Shown here: positions 1 to 7,228 of the stretch, in pieces
Numbering within the stretch: position 1 is the stretch's first letter
Layout of the letters: each line of letters begins with the position of its first letter
Source: CAZOSF01 sp964582415
GTDB lineage: Bacteria; Bacteroidota; Bacteroidia; Flavobacteriales; Flavobacteriaceae
DNA length: 26,398 nt
Direction: 5' to 3'
Assembly (NCBI GenBank): GCA_964582415.1
Contig: CAZOSF010000031.1
Span: 1-26,398 of the forward strand
Notes under the pieces: generated by a model
Databases searched by the model: none
Told to the model about the DNA's origin: nothing
Seen by the model: only the letters and a program-made list of their open reading frames with translations
Translations under genes and position numbers: made by a program

Positions 1-40
1 ACAGACTTTCTGATTAAGGCAATTAATTGGTTGCTCAACT

Positions 41-71
41 TTTGAGACTCGCACATCTATTTGTATCTTTG
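41..71 (+). promoter_or_regulatory. Bacteroidota-type promoter for ffh-folD
   Basis: TTTG at 41-44 and TATCTTTG at 64-71 are separated by 19 bases, which fits the TTTG-N19-21-TAnnTTTG promoter known from Bacteroidota. The ffh ATG lies 25 bases after the -7 element. This is the best two-part match in the window. The bases before it (1-40) may hold the 3' end of an upstream gene, but that cannot be decided from so little sequence. Confidence 0.7.
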
Positions 72-96
72 CGTTTCTTAAAATGTAAGAAAGCAA

Positions 97-1425
97 ATGT
101 TCGATAATTTAAGTGAAAAGCTGGATAAGGCGCTCCACGTCCTAAAAGGCCATGGAAGCATCACCGAAGTAAATGTTGCGGAAACCTTGAAGGAGGTACG
201 ACGGGCCTTGTTGGATGCTGACGTTAATTTCAAAACAGCTAAGGAATTTACCAATACGGTTAAAGAAAAAGCACTGGGTCAGAATGTATTGACCAACCTG
301 CAACCGGGCCAGTTGATGGTCAAGATCGTTAAGGATGAACTTACCGAATTGATGGGTGGAGATACTGCTGGCATCAATTTAGGGGGTGCTCCAAGCGTTA
401 TTCTAATGTCCGGATTGCAGGGGAGTGGTAAAACCACTTTCTCCGGTAAGTTGGCAAATTACCTAAAGACCAAAAAAACCAAGAAACCACTTTTGGTGGC
501 TTGCGACGTATATCGTCCGGCAGCGATCAACCAGTTGCATGTTGTGGGAGATCAGGTAGGGGTTGAGGTGTATTCTGAAGAGGGCAACATGAATCCCGTG
601 GAAATAGCGGAACATGCTATTGCCCATGCCAAGCAAAATGGTCACAATGTGGTTATCGTGGATACCGCAGGTCGTTTGGCTGTGGACGAGGAAATGATGG
701 CCGAGATTGCTAACATCCATAAGGCAATAAATCCGCAGGAAACGCTCTTTGTTGTGGATTCCATGACAGGGCAGGATGCTGTAAATACAGCCAAGGCTTT
801 CAATGACCGACTGAATTTTGACGGGGTGGTTCTTACCAAACTGGACGGGGATACCCGAGGGGGGGCTGCACTTTCTATCAAGAGTGTCGTCGATAAACCC
901 ATAAAGTTTATCGGAACGGGTGAAAAGATGGATGCCATTGATGTTTTCCATCCTTCTCGAATGGCCGATAGAATTTTGGGTATGGGAGACGTGGTGTCTT
1001 TGGTGGAACGTGCCCAAGAGCAATTTGATGAAGAGGAGGCTAGAAAACTTCAAAAGAAGATAGCCAAAAACCAATTTGGATTCGATGATTTCTTAAATCA
1101 AATCCAACAGGTGAAGAAAATGGGAAGCATGAAGGACCTGGTTGGGATGATTCCAGGTGCTGGAAAAGCCCTCAAAGGGGTGGATATCGATGATGATGCC
1201 TTTAAGGGAATAGAAGCAATCATTCATTCCATGACCCCTGAGGAGCGCTCAACACCTGCTGTGATTAACGGAAGCAGAAAAAAACGTATCGCTAAGGGAA
1301 GTGGAACGACCGTTCAAGAGGTGAATCAATTGCTGAAACAATTCGACCAAATGAGTAAGATGATGAAAATGATGCAAGGGGGTGGAGGTCGTAAGATGAT
1401 GCAGATGATGGGCCGTATGCGCTAA
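97..1425 (+). CDS. ffh: Signal recognition particle GTPase Ffh (SRP54)
   Basis: Ffh binds the signal sequence of membrane and secreted proteins as they leave the ribosome and, with 4.5S RNA and the receptor FtsY, docks the ribosome at the Sec translocon. The 442-residue length is normal. An N-terminal helical bundle covers about residues 1-90, followed by the G domain with a P-loop GLQGSGKTT (106-114), DTAGR (189-193) and TKLD (247-250). From about residue 300 comes the M domain, ending in a methionine-rich tail (KMMKMMQGGGG, MMQMMGRMR) that forms the signal-peptide and RNA-binding groove. The ATG is supported by a promoter 25 bases upstream and by the typical MFDNLSEKLDKA start. folD follows after 24 bases, so the two are probably cotranscribed. 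The identification is secure. Confidence 0.98.
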   Translation: MFDNLSEKLDKALHVLKGHGSITEVNVAETLKEVRRALLDADVNFKTAKEFTNTVKEKALGQNVLTNLQPGQLMVKIVKDELTELMGGDTAGINLGGAPSVILMSGLQGSGKTTFSGKLANYLKTKKTKKPLLVACDVYRPAAINQLHVVGDQVGVEVYSEEGNMNPVEIAEHAIAHAKQNGHNVVIVDTAGRLAVDEEMMAEIANIHKAINPQETLFVVDSMTGQDAVNTAKAFNDRLNFDGVVLTKLDGDTRGGAALSIKSVVDKPIKFIGTGEKMDAIDVFHPSRMADRILGMGDVVSLVERAQEQFDEEEARKLQKKIAKNQFGFDDFLNQIQQVKKMGSMKDLVGMIPGAGKALKGVDIDDDAFKGIEAIIHSMTPEERSTPAVINGSRKKRIAKGSGTTVQEVNQLLKQFDQMSKMMKMMQGGGGRKMMQMMGRMR

Positions 1426-1449
1426 GAATTTTGCTTAATATTTAATATC

Positions 1450-2325
1450 ATGATACTACTGGATGGAAAAAAGGTTAGCAACGACCTTAAGGACGAAATC
1501 GCTGCTGAAGTACGAATAATGAAAGAACGTGGGGAGAAAGTTCCCCATTTGGCAGCCGTTTTGGTTGGTAACGATGGTGCCAGTCTTACTTATGTTGGCA
1601 GTAAGGTTCGCGCATGTGAACGCATCGGTTTTGAGTCTACCTTAATACACCTTCCAGAAGATACCTCTGAAGAAGCGTTACTTCAAAAGGTAAAAGAGCT
1701 AAACGAGAATGACGACATCGATGGTTATATCGTTCAGTTACCTCTTCCAAAACATATCGATGCCGAAAAAGTACTCTTAGCAGTAGATCCAGATAAAGAT
1801 GTGGACGGTTTTCATCCAGAAAACTTTGGTAAAATGGCATTGGATATGCCTTCTTTCATTCCTGCTACGCCATTCGGAATTATGGAATTACTAAGGCGAT
1901 ATGAAGTTGAAACCAGTGGTAAACATACTGTGGTAATCGGGCGTAGCCATATCGTGGGTCGTCCCATGAGTATTTTGATGAGCCGAAAAGGGACGCCAGG
2001 GGATAGTACTGTTACGCTTACCCATAGTAGAACCAAGAATCTGGCAGAATTCACCAAAAACGCCGATATCATTATAACCGCCCTCGGTAGTCCAGAATTC
2101 CTTAAGGCCGATATGGTTAAAGATGGTGTGGTTGTAATAGATGTGGGAATTACCCGTGTGCCTGATGCCTCGCATCCAAAGGGATATGTAATTAAAGGTG
2201 ATGTGGAGTTCGAAGGGGTTTCCAATAAGGCTTCCTTTATCACGCCTGTTCCTGGAGGCGTTGGCCCGATGACCATAGCCATGTTGCTTCAAAATACCCT
2301 ACTGGCTAGATCACGAAAAGCCTAA
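1450..2325 (+). CDS. folD: Bifunctional methylenetetrahydrofolate dehydrogenase / methenyltetrahydrofolate cyclohydrolase
   Basis: FolD interconverts 5,10-methylene-, 5,10-methenyl- and 10-formyl-tetrahydrofolate in the cytoplasm using NADP, supplying one-carbon units for purine and formyl-Met synthesis. The family signatures are all visible: Tyr48 and catalytic Lys52 in YVGSK, QLPLPKH with Gln96, DVDGFHP with Asp117, the dinucleotide-binding GRSHIVGRPM (164-173), and PVPGGVGPMT (266-275). The 291-residue length is normal. It starts 24 bases after ffh and has no recognisable promoter of its own. Its stop codon overlaps by four bases the stop of the convergent membrane-protein gene, leaving no room for an intergenic terminator. 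Confidence 0.97.
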   Translation: MILLDGKKVSNDLKDEIAAEVRIMKERGEKVPHLAAVLVGNDGASLTYVGSKVRACERIGFESTLIHLPEDTSEEALLQKVKELNENDDIDGYIVQLPLPKHIDAEKVLLAVDPDKDVDGFHPENFGKMALDMPSFIPATPFGIMELLRRYEVETSGKHTVVIGRSHIVGRPMSILMSRKGTPGDSTVTLTHSRTKNLAEFTKNADIIITALGSPEFLKADMVKDGVVVIDVGITRVPDASHPKGYVIKGDVEFEGVSNKASFITPVPGGVGPMTIAMLLQNTLLARSRKA

Positions 2326-3335
2326 GGATTCTGCGCTGGGAATTCTTTCTTGTAAATAGAAAGCAGCACCAGAAATAAGCTAATCAGTAACGGACCGAAT
2401 ATAAGTCCAATAAATCCGAATAATGGTACCCCAACTATCACACCGACCAAAGTGATCAGAGGGTGCACATTATCCAACTTTTTCAACACATAAAGTCGGA
2501 ACAGGTTATCAGTGGAGCCTACTACTACAAAACCATAAATCAAAACGGCCCAAGCTCCGAAGGTATTTCCCGTAGACATTTCAAGAATAAATACAGGTAC
2601 GATACCTACCAACGTACCCACAAAAGGAATCATCGATCCTATTGTGGTGATGACAAACCAAAAGAATGGGTCCTCGACACCGAAAATCAGGAATCCAATA
2701 AGTGCGACAACACCCTGTGCTAAGGCTACCAAGGGAATTCCTAAGGCATTGGAGCGAACCATTATTGAAATTTCATCACTGATTACTTTTAAGTTATGAC
2801 GATTCACAGGTAGGTAATCTCCAATGGCATTTTTACTCAGTTTTGAGTCTGTAAATAAATAATACAATAAAAAATACATCAATCCGATGGCAATAAAAGC
2901 ATCAAAAGTACCACCTGCAACACTTTGAAGATTATTTGAAATCCATCCTGTTATACCCCCAACATCTATCTTATCACCCAAATCCAATCCGAACTGTTGC
3001 TCCCACGCGGTAACTTGATTTTTCAATGCGCTGGCCACTCTTGACGAATTAGAGGCCACACTGCTAATTTTATTTCCCAACATCAATAAAACACCAGTTA
3101 CTGGCAATAAAATACCTACAAATGATGCAATGCACAGAAATAATGCAGCCCAATGTGGTTTCCATCCTTTTTTGGTTAGGAACAACATTGGTTTTCTGAG
3201 TAAAACATAGAAAGTGATTGCCCCTAAGACACCTGAAAGATAGGGTACCAATTCCATGAAAATCAATCCTGCCATAATCAGGATGACCAAAAGGATAAAA
3301 ATCTGGCGGATGACGCGCTGAGGAATGTGGTTCAC
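2322..3335 (-). CDS. AI-2E transporter family (PerM-like) membrane protein
   Basis: A 337-residue polytopic inner-membrane protein of the AI-2E/PerM family (PF01594). Hydrophobic segments occur near residues 8-45 (two helices around MELVPYLSG), 63-88, about 143-163, and a dense block from about 205 to the C-terminus that includes PFFWFVITTIGSMIPFVGT and the terminal GFIGLIFGPLLISLFLVLL. Between these is a polar stretch (about 88-140), a layout usual for the family. Members have been linked to autoinducer-2 export or to ion/proton antiport, so the substrate here is unknown. The start used is GTG at 3335, followed by NHIPQRVIRQ, which fits relatives better than any later Met. It runs convergently with folD and shares its last four bases with it. 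Confidence 0.88.
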   Translation of the reverse strand: MNHIPQRVIRQIFILLVILIMAGLIFMELVPYLSGVLGAITFYVLLRKPMLFLTKKGWKPHWAALFLCIASFVGILLPVTGVLLMLGNKISSVASNSSRVASALKNQVTAWEQQFGLDLGDKIDVGGITGWISNNLQSVAGGTFDAFIAIGLMYFLLYYLFTDSKLSKNAIGDYLPVNRHNLKVISDEISIMVRSNALGIPLVALAQGVVALIGFLIFGVEDPFFWFVITTIGSMIPFVGTLVGIVPVFILEMSTGNTFGAWAVLIYGFVVVGSTDNLFRLYVLKKLDNVHPLITLVGVIVGVPLFGFIGLIFGPLLISLFLVLLSIYKKEFPAQNP

Positions 3336-3431
3336 GACAACTAGTTTTTACTTAAAATTAAAAGTAATTCAATTTTATCAAAAGGCACTAACGACGTAAG
3401 TCGAAAATATAGGATATTCGTCTAATTTGTT

Positions 3432-3461
3432 TTTGAGCTTCATAAAGTTATTGTACTTTTT
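3432..3461 (+). promoter_or_regulatory. Weak candidate promoter for the small secreted protein
   Basis: TTTG at 3432-3435 and TACTTTTT at 3454-3461 are 18 bases apart. The second element misses only the final G of TAnnTTTG. The ATG is 19 bases downstream. The match is imperfect on both spacing and sequence. Confidence 0.35.
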
Positions 3462-3480
3462 TTAAATAAAATAAACAATT

Positions 3481-3753
3481 ATGAAACGTAAACTACTCGG
3501 TGTTGTATTAATTTCCATTGTTTCTGGGTTTTCATTAGGGGATACTCAGGCCCATGTAGATAACAAAGTCACTATCTGTCACATTCCTCCGGGAAACCCT
3601 GAAAATGCACACAGCATTACGATTAGCGTAAATGCACTTCCAGCACATTTGGCACACGGCGATTTAATTGGAGCTTGTAATTCGTGTCCTCCGGAAATTC
3701 CCGAGGAAGATTGCTACTGTTATTTAAATCCAAATGATCCTGCCTGTTATTGA
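3481..3753 (+). CDS. Small secreted protein with CHIPPGN...HLAHGD Cys/His motif
   Basis: A 90-residue protein with a Sec signal peptide: basic MKRK, a hydrophobic core to about residue 20 and a probable cleavage after TQA (24). The mature part is about 66 residues. It opens with VTICHIPPGNPENAH, then LPAHLAHGD and a GAC, a motif I recognise as recurring in many secreted or cell-surface bacterial proteins without an established function. The Cys and His residues (C33, H34, H44, H56, H59, C66, C69, C78, C80, C89) make up about a sixth of the mature chain, which suggests metal binding or disulfides; that is inference. The acidic, Pro/Cys-rich tail (about 67-90) is less conserved in my memory of such proteins. 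It is followed by a TTG-started membrane protein after 42 bases. No specific function can be given. Confidence 0.8.
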   Translation: MKRKLLGVVLISIVSGFSLGDTQAHVDNKVTICHIPPGNPENAHSITISVNALPAHLAHGDLIGACNSCPPEIPEEDCYCYLNPNDPACY

Positions 3754-3795
3754 ATGGAAAAAGTTTGTTAATTTAAGGCGACAATTTAAGTCGAT

Positions 3796-4557
3796 TTGAC
3801 TTTACAAACGCATTTCTTATTGGATCCAACAGTTTTTACTGCAGATAACTTCGAATTTCAAATTTTGGGAATGCAGCATTGGGTTCCCATACTTTCCTTT
3901 GCTCTCTTTGGGGTGCTCTTGATACGGTGGTCACAAAAGCAATCGGAAAAAGTTCAGATTCAGGTAGGGATACTTTTTGCGTCAGGATTATCTCTTGTGT
4001 TGATAGGTTGGACGCTAATGAAAATCTACCTGAACGGTTTTAATATAAAAACCGATTTGCCCTTGCATCTCTGCAATATAATTTCTTTGTTTTTACCGGT
4101 TTTTGCGTTAGTTCGTAAAAATTGGATGTATGAAATTCTTCTTTTTTGGGTGTTTGCGGGAACGACACAAGCCATGATTACCCCAGATTTAGTGCACGGC
4201 TTTCCCCATTACAATTATCTAAAATATTGGATTGTTCACGCAGGATTGGTCGTTTTCATGTTTTATGCCACACTTGTTTATGGAATGCGGCCCAATGTGT
4301 GCAGTATTTTTAAATCCTTTTTCGCATTACAAATTTATTTTGTTGCGATGTTGTTGGTAAATAAACTTTTGGGTAGCAACTATTTTTTTATTTCCGAAAA
4401 ACCACCGCATGGATCCTTATTGGATTATTTTGGAGAATGGCCCTACTATATTCTAGTCGCAGAGCTAATCGTATTCCCTTACTTTTTTATCATCTACCTG
4501 CCGTTCCATTTGAGCAGGAAAAGAGTTATTTCGCAAAAAGCTGATCTAAGTTCTTAA
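3796..4557 (+). CDS. TIGR02206 (YwaF-type) integral membrane protein
   Basis: A 253-residue protein with about six or seven transmembrane helices, resembling Bacillus YwaF and the TIGR02206 family. Typical features are the polar N-terminus leading to LGMQHWVPILSFALFGVLLI (about 24-43), a Leu-His-Leu-Cys element (DLPLHLCNIISLFLPVFAL, about 89-107), the tryptophan-rich helix ending FAGTTQAMITPD (about 120-131), FPHYNYLKYWIVHAGLV (about 136-152), and a C-terminal helix pair. Function in the family is unknown. The start is uncertain: the longest frame begins at a TTG (3796), a second in-frame TTG lies nine codons on, and the first ATG (residue 26) would cut into the region before helix 1, so a non-ATG start is likely. 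The 3' end overlaps the convergent VOC gene by 32 bases. Confidence 0.78.
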   Translation: MTLQTHFLLDPTVFTADNFEFQILGMQHWVPILSFALFGVLLIRWSQKQSEKVQIQVGILFASGLSLVLIGWTLMKIYLNGFNIKTDLPLHLCNIISLFLPVFALVRKNWMYEILLFWVFAGTTQAMITPDLVHGFPHYNYLKYWIVHAGLVVFMFYATLVYGMRPNVCSIFKSFFALQIYFVAMLLVNKLLGSNYFFISEKPPHGSLLDYFGEWPYYILVAELIVFPYFFIIYLPFHLSRKRVISQKADLSS

Positions 4558-4948
4558 AGGCCTTAAATTCCAGAGCATTACCAGCCGGATCTTTAAAAAA
4601 CATCGTGGCCTGTTCCCCCACTTCCCCTTTGAATCTGATATAGGGCTCTATGATGAAGTTGATATGCATTTTTTTTAGTCGATCAGCCAATTCCTCGAAG
4701 TGTTCCATACTCAGAACGACCCCGAAATGGGGTACTGGGACGTCTTTCCCATCCACAGGATTGGTGTGCAGTGGTTTTTCTTCGGATTCCTTGAAGTGGA
4801 TGACAAGCTGATGACCAAAAAAATCGAAGTCGACCCAGTGATCGCTACTTCTGCCTTCCGAACAGCCCAAAACATCCGTATAAAATTTTCGGTTTGTAGG
4901 GATGTCATTTACAGGGATGGCTAAATGAAAAGGTCTGATGGTGCTCAT
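4526..4948 (-). CDS. VOC-fold (glyoxalase/bleomycin-resistance/dioxygenase superfamily) protein
   Basis: A 140-residue protein with the paired beta-alpha-beta-beta-beta modules of the vicinal oxygen chelate fold. Module one starts FHLAIPVNDIPTNRKFYTDVLG (first ligand candidate His8); the second starts VPHFGVVL (His74) and ends FKDPAGNALEFKAF with Glu127, the usual last metal ligand. A further polar residue near His46/Gln47 could complete a metal site. The substrate cannot be predicted, and members range from glyoxalases to dioxygenases and drug-binding proteins. Its ATG overlaps the TGA of the upstream methyltransferase as ATGA (4945-4948), so the two are probably translationally coupled. The 3' end overlaps the oppositely oriented membrane-protein gene by 32 bases. 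Confidence 0.9.
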   Translation of the reverse strand: MSTIRPFHLAIPVNDIPTNRKFYTDVLGCSEGRSSDHWVDFDFFGHQLVIHFKESEEKPLHTNPVDGKDVPVPHFGVVLSMEHFEELADRLKKMHINFIIEPYIRFKGEVGEQATMFFKDPAGNALEFKAFKNLDQLFAK

Positions 4949-6564
4949 GATGTAGGAAGAATATAATGTATACTTACGGTGGCGAGTTCGTTATTTGGGT
5001 ATTTTGAGAAATGTTTTGGGTCGCTTTCTAGACCCAAGGAATTTAAAACTTTTATGAAAACATCAAGTTCCAAGATGTATTGATCACTGAATCCATGAGT
5101 GGCATCATAAGCGGTGGCTGCAGTCTTCCCAATATTTTGAGAGGTCAGCTTTGGGTTGATGGTATGTAATTCTATTAGCAGTAATCCAAATTTTTCAATG
5201 TAAGGAATCCATCGTTCCAGATGTTCTCTAAGGTTTTGTTCAACCAGAGCATTCGACAGGCGGTTGCCTATGGAAGCAAAGGCTCCTGTTGAGGTGCTAA
5301 AAAGAGTATGATCCGGGTTTTTCGGAGTTACCCAGGGTCTGTTGTGGTCTAAAAACGTGCGCACATTCAATAAATCGGATAATTCCATTTCATAGTTTTC
5401 GCGCAGATCGGTTTCCAATTGTTCTGGGTTGGCGATGTCTCCCCAAATTACCTTGGCCCAAATATCTGCCTTGATCAGATTTCCCCGAGTTACTTTTAAG
5501 GCGGCTCGATTGTAGTCTACCCCGACCAAAAATAAGGGATGCTCTTCAAGTAAAGCACCCCGGGAAGTTCGTTGTTCGATGACTTCAAAAAGATGGATCA
5601 AAAAGGCGCCATTCCCGCAGCCCATATCCAGAATACCCTTTGGCTGCTCTTCGATGGGTCTATTAAAAAGATCGATGATGATTTCATCAATTTTTTTGAA
5701 GTAGGCCGAATGGGCACCGCCACTGCCCCATACATTCATTTCACGGTCCACATGCATTTCTGTATTAGCAGGATCGGAACTTTTAAAAATGGCGGCATTT
5801 CCAAAAACTAATTCATCTAATCTTCGAAAGGTTGGGAGATACGAAACGGTAACGCCATAAGCAGAAGAACGCCTTGCAAAGAACAGTCCTTTATCGGTGA
5901 ATCGGTAATGACTGTTCCGTTTTTCAAACCAACCGAGATGGGTTAGAAAATCCAATATTTTACTAAAACTTATAGGGTCTTCGTGAAATTCGTCTGCAGC
6001 GAATGAGGCTTCCATAAAGTATTTATGAAACATCCCATCCATTCCTAAATGGACTACAATAGGTCCTAAAATTGCCCCTTCAATGTGTTTTTCGATTTGT
6101 GACTCAATTTCCCGCGCTAATGGATCTTCGGATTGCACGCTGAAATATCCATTTCTGAATTGCGTAAAAATTCTGTTTAATGAAGTAAACTGCTCGAGTT
6201 CAAAATTTCTGGGATGAAAGTTTTCTGACAATCTTAAAAAGTCGACAATGGATTCGTATCGGTTGGCGAGGTGAAAAGCATATTGGCTTTTGGGATTTGT
6301 TCGAATAGTTATCGTGTCCTCTATAGTAGTCACATCGTATTCAAGCCAACCTTGAGAAGCAAGTAGCCGCAAGGCTACATTTAAATACCCTTCATTTGCT
6401 TGGAAGGCATTTGTGAGTGATGCCAGGGTACAGGATTCCTTCTCTAACAAATGTTGCAGAATTCCCTTTTTTTCCAGTGCTTGAACAACGGGTGCCATCA
6501 CTATTCCATCTAAATGACGAAATAGCTCTTCCCTAAAGGTATTTTTCTGTGAAACGGATAACAT
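4945..6564 (-). CDS. SAM-dependent methyltransferase with duplicated N-terminal helical module, AprA/polyketide-type
   Basis: A 539-residue cytoplasmic protein. Its C-terminal half is a Rossmann-fold class I methyltransferase: motif I ILDMGCGNGAFL (311-322), an acidic residue at the end of strand 2 (VGVDYN, Asp350) and WGDIANP (374-380). A distinctive LNVRTFLDHNRPW (399-411) resembles a motif I associate with AprA-type MT2 domains of polyketide synthases; I hold that link only tentatively. The N-terminal 240 residues contain two similar blocks, about 12-76 and 151-215. Each has the pattern Gly-x3-Pro-x-Val-x2-Leu-x3-Gly, then a helix and Leu-Gly/Gln-Gly-Trp-Leu/Phe-Glu, like winged-helix dimerisation modules of O-methyltransferases. 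It overlaps the VOC gene by four bases. The substrate is unknown and no polyketide genes are nearby. Confidence 0.82.
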   Translation of the reverse strand: MLSVSQKNTFREELFRHLDGIVMAPVVQALEKKGILQHLLEKESCTLASLTNAFQANEGYLNVALRLLASQGWLEYDVTTIEDTITIRTNPKSQYAFHLANRYESIVDFLRLSENFHPRNFELEQFTSLNRIFTQFRNGYFSVQSEDPLAREIESQIEKHIEGAILGPIVVHLGMDGMFHKYFMEASFAADEFHEDPISFSKILDFLTHLGWFEKRNSHYRFTDKGLFFARRSSAYGVTVSYLPTFRRLDELVFGNAAIFKSSDPANTEMHVDREMNVWGSGGAHSAYFKKIDEIIIDLFNRPIEEQPKGILDMGCGNGAFLIHLFEVIEQRTSRGALLEEHPLFLVGVDYNRAALKVTRGNLIKADIWAKVIWGDIANPEQLETDLRENYEMELSDLLNVRTFLDHNRPWVTPKNPDHTLFSTSTGAFASIGNRLSNALVEQNLREHLERWIPYIEKFGLLLIELHTINPKLTSQNIGKTAATAYDATHGFSDQYILELDVFIKVLNSLGLESDPKHFSKYPNNELATVSIHYILPTS

Positions 6565-6606
6565 AGTCGCTGGCTATCGGCCACTCAAAATACAAAAAGA
6601 ACGGCT

Positions 6607-6634
6607 AAAAAAACCTTCCGATAGGAAGGTTTTT
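6607..6634 (-). terminator. Intrinsic terminator after the HerA-like/lipoprotein unit
   Basis: A perfect hairpin: AACCTTCC pairs with GGAAGGTT around a GATA loop (6620-6623), with A7 and T5 flanks. On the minus strand it gives a GC stem followed by a run of seven T, three bases after the lipoprotein stop. It separates that unit from the methyltransferase gene beginning at 6564. On the plus strand the T run is shorter. Confidence 0.85.
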
Positions 6635-6637
6635 AAG

Positions 6638-7222
6638 TTATTCTGAAGATTCTTCTTTTTTTACTTTTTGGTCCCACCCAATCATGAAGTACTTAAAAGT
6701 AGCCTCATCAGGTATTTGGGTTGCCTCAATCTTTGCACTGTAGTTATAGCGAATATTTTCCGGAAGTTGCTTTTTGTCGATGGTGATATATATTTCACTA
6801 TCCTTCAATAAGACGACCACGGCGTTAATAGCATTTTGAATAGCCGCGATTTCGTAGTTTTTCTTTACATCGCCAAAAGTACTTATTGGTCCCAATCCTT
6901 TATCGGTTTTGTAACGACTGTCAAAAACTTGGATATTGGTAATTTTTGAACTTGGATCGGTCTCGTCCTCCGGACTGATGAGCAATAATTTATTACCGCT
7001 TTTGTCATATATTTCTACCTCACCCTTAGTACTCAGTTCTTCTTCATCAGGATAGAGTTTTACCAAGGAATCTTGCGCGAAGATTGAATCCAGCTGCTTC
7101 ATTTGAATATCTTTTGTCAACGGCCCGATACTTCCAGGTGAAATGGCAAAAGGATCACTTTTTTCAGCACATTGTGTCAATAACAATCCTAGGGTCAATA
7201 CTAGGAACCATGTTTTTTTCAT
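6638..7222 (-). CDS. Hypothetical lipoprotein
   Basis: A 194-residue protein that I do not recognise. It has a lipoprotein signal: MKKTWFLVLTLGLLL followed by the lipobox LTQC with acylated Cys18, so it should be anchored to the inner or outer membrane after Lgt and Lsp processing. The mature chain is rich in Lys, Asp and Glu, with alternating hydrophobic stretches (EVEIYDKSGNKLLLISPE, ITNIQVFDSRY, NAVVVLLKDSEIYITIDKK) that suggest a beta-rich fold. It ends in an acidic/basic tail (KVKKEESSE). It starts six bases after the stop of the HerA-like ATPase gene and ends just before an intrinsic terminator, so it is the last gene of a two-gene unit. Whether it works with the ATPase is unknown. Confidence 0.8.
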   Translation of the reverse strand: MKKTWFLVLTLGLLLTQCAEKSDPFAISPGSIGPLTKDIQMKQLDSIFAQDSLVKLYPDEEELSTKGEVEIYDKSGNKLLLISPEDETDPSSKITNIQVFDSRYKTDKGLGPISTFGDVKKNYEIAAIQNAINAVVVLLKDSEIYITIDKKQLPENIRYNYSAKIEATQIPDEATFKYFMIGWDQKVKKEESSE

Positions 7223-7228
7223 AGGTTT

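Noticed and set aside
1..45. A short open stretch ending in TGA at 43-45 that could be the end of an upstream gene
   Set aside because: Only 14 codons are visible and another frame stops at TAA nearby, so no frame can be chosen.
463..1074. 203-codon open frame on the minus strand opposite ffh
   Set aside because: Lies wholly inside the secure ffh gene, has no family resemblance and is rich in His, Ile and Cys as expected of an antisense shadow.
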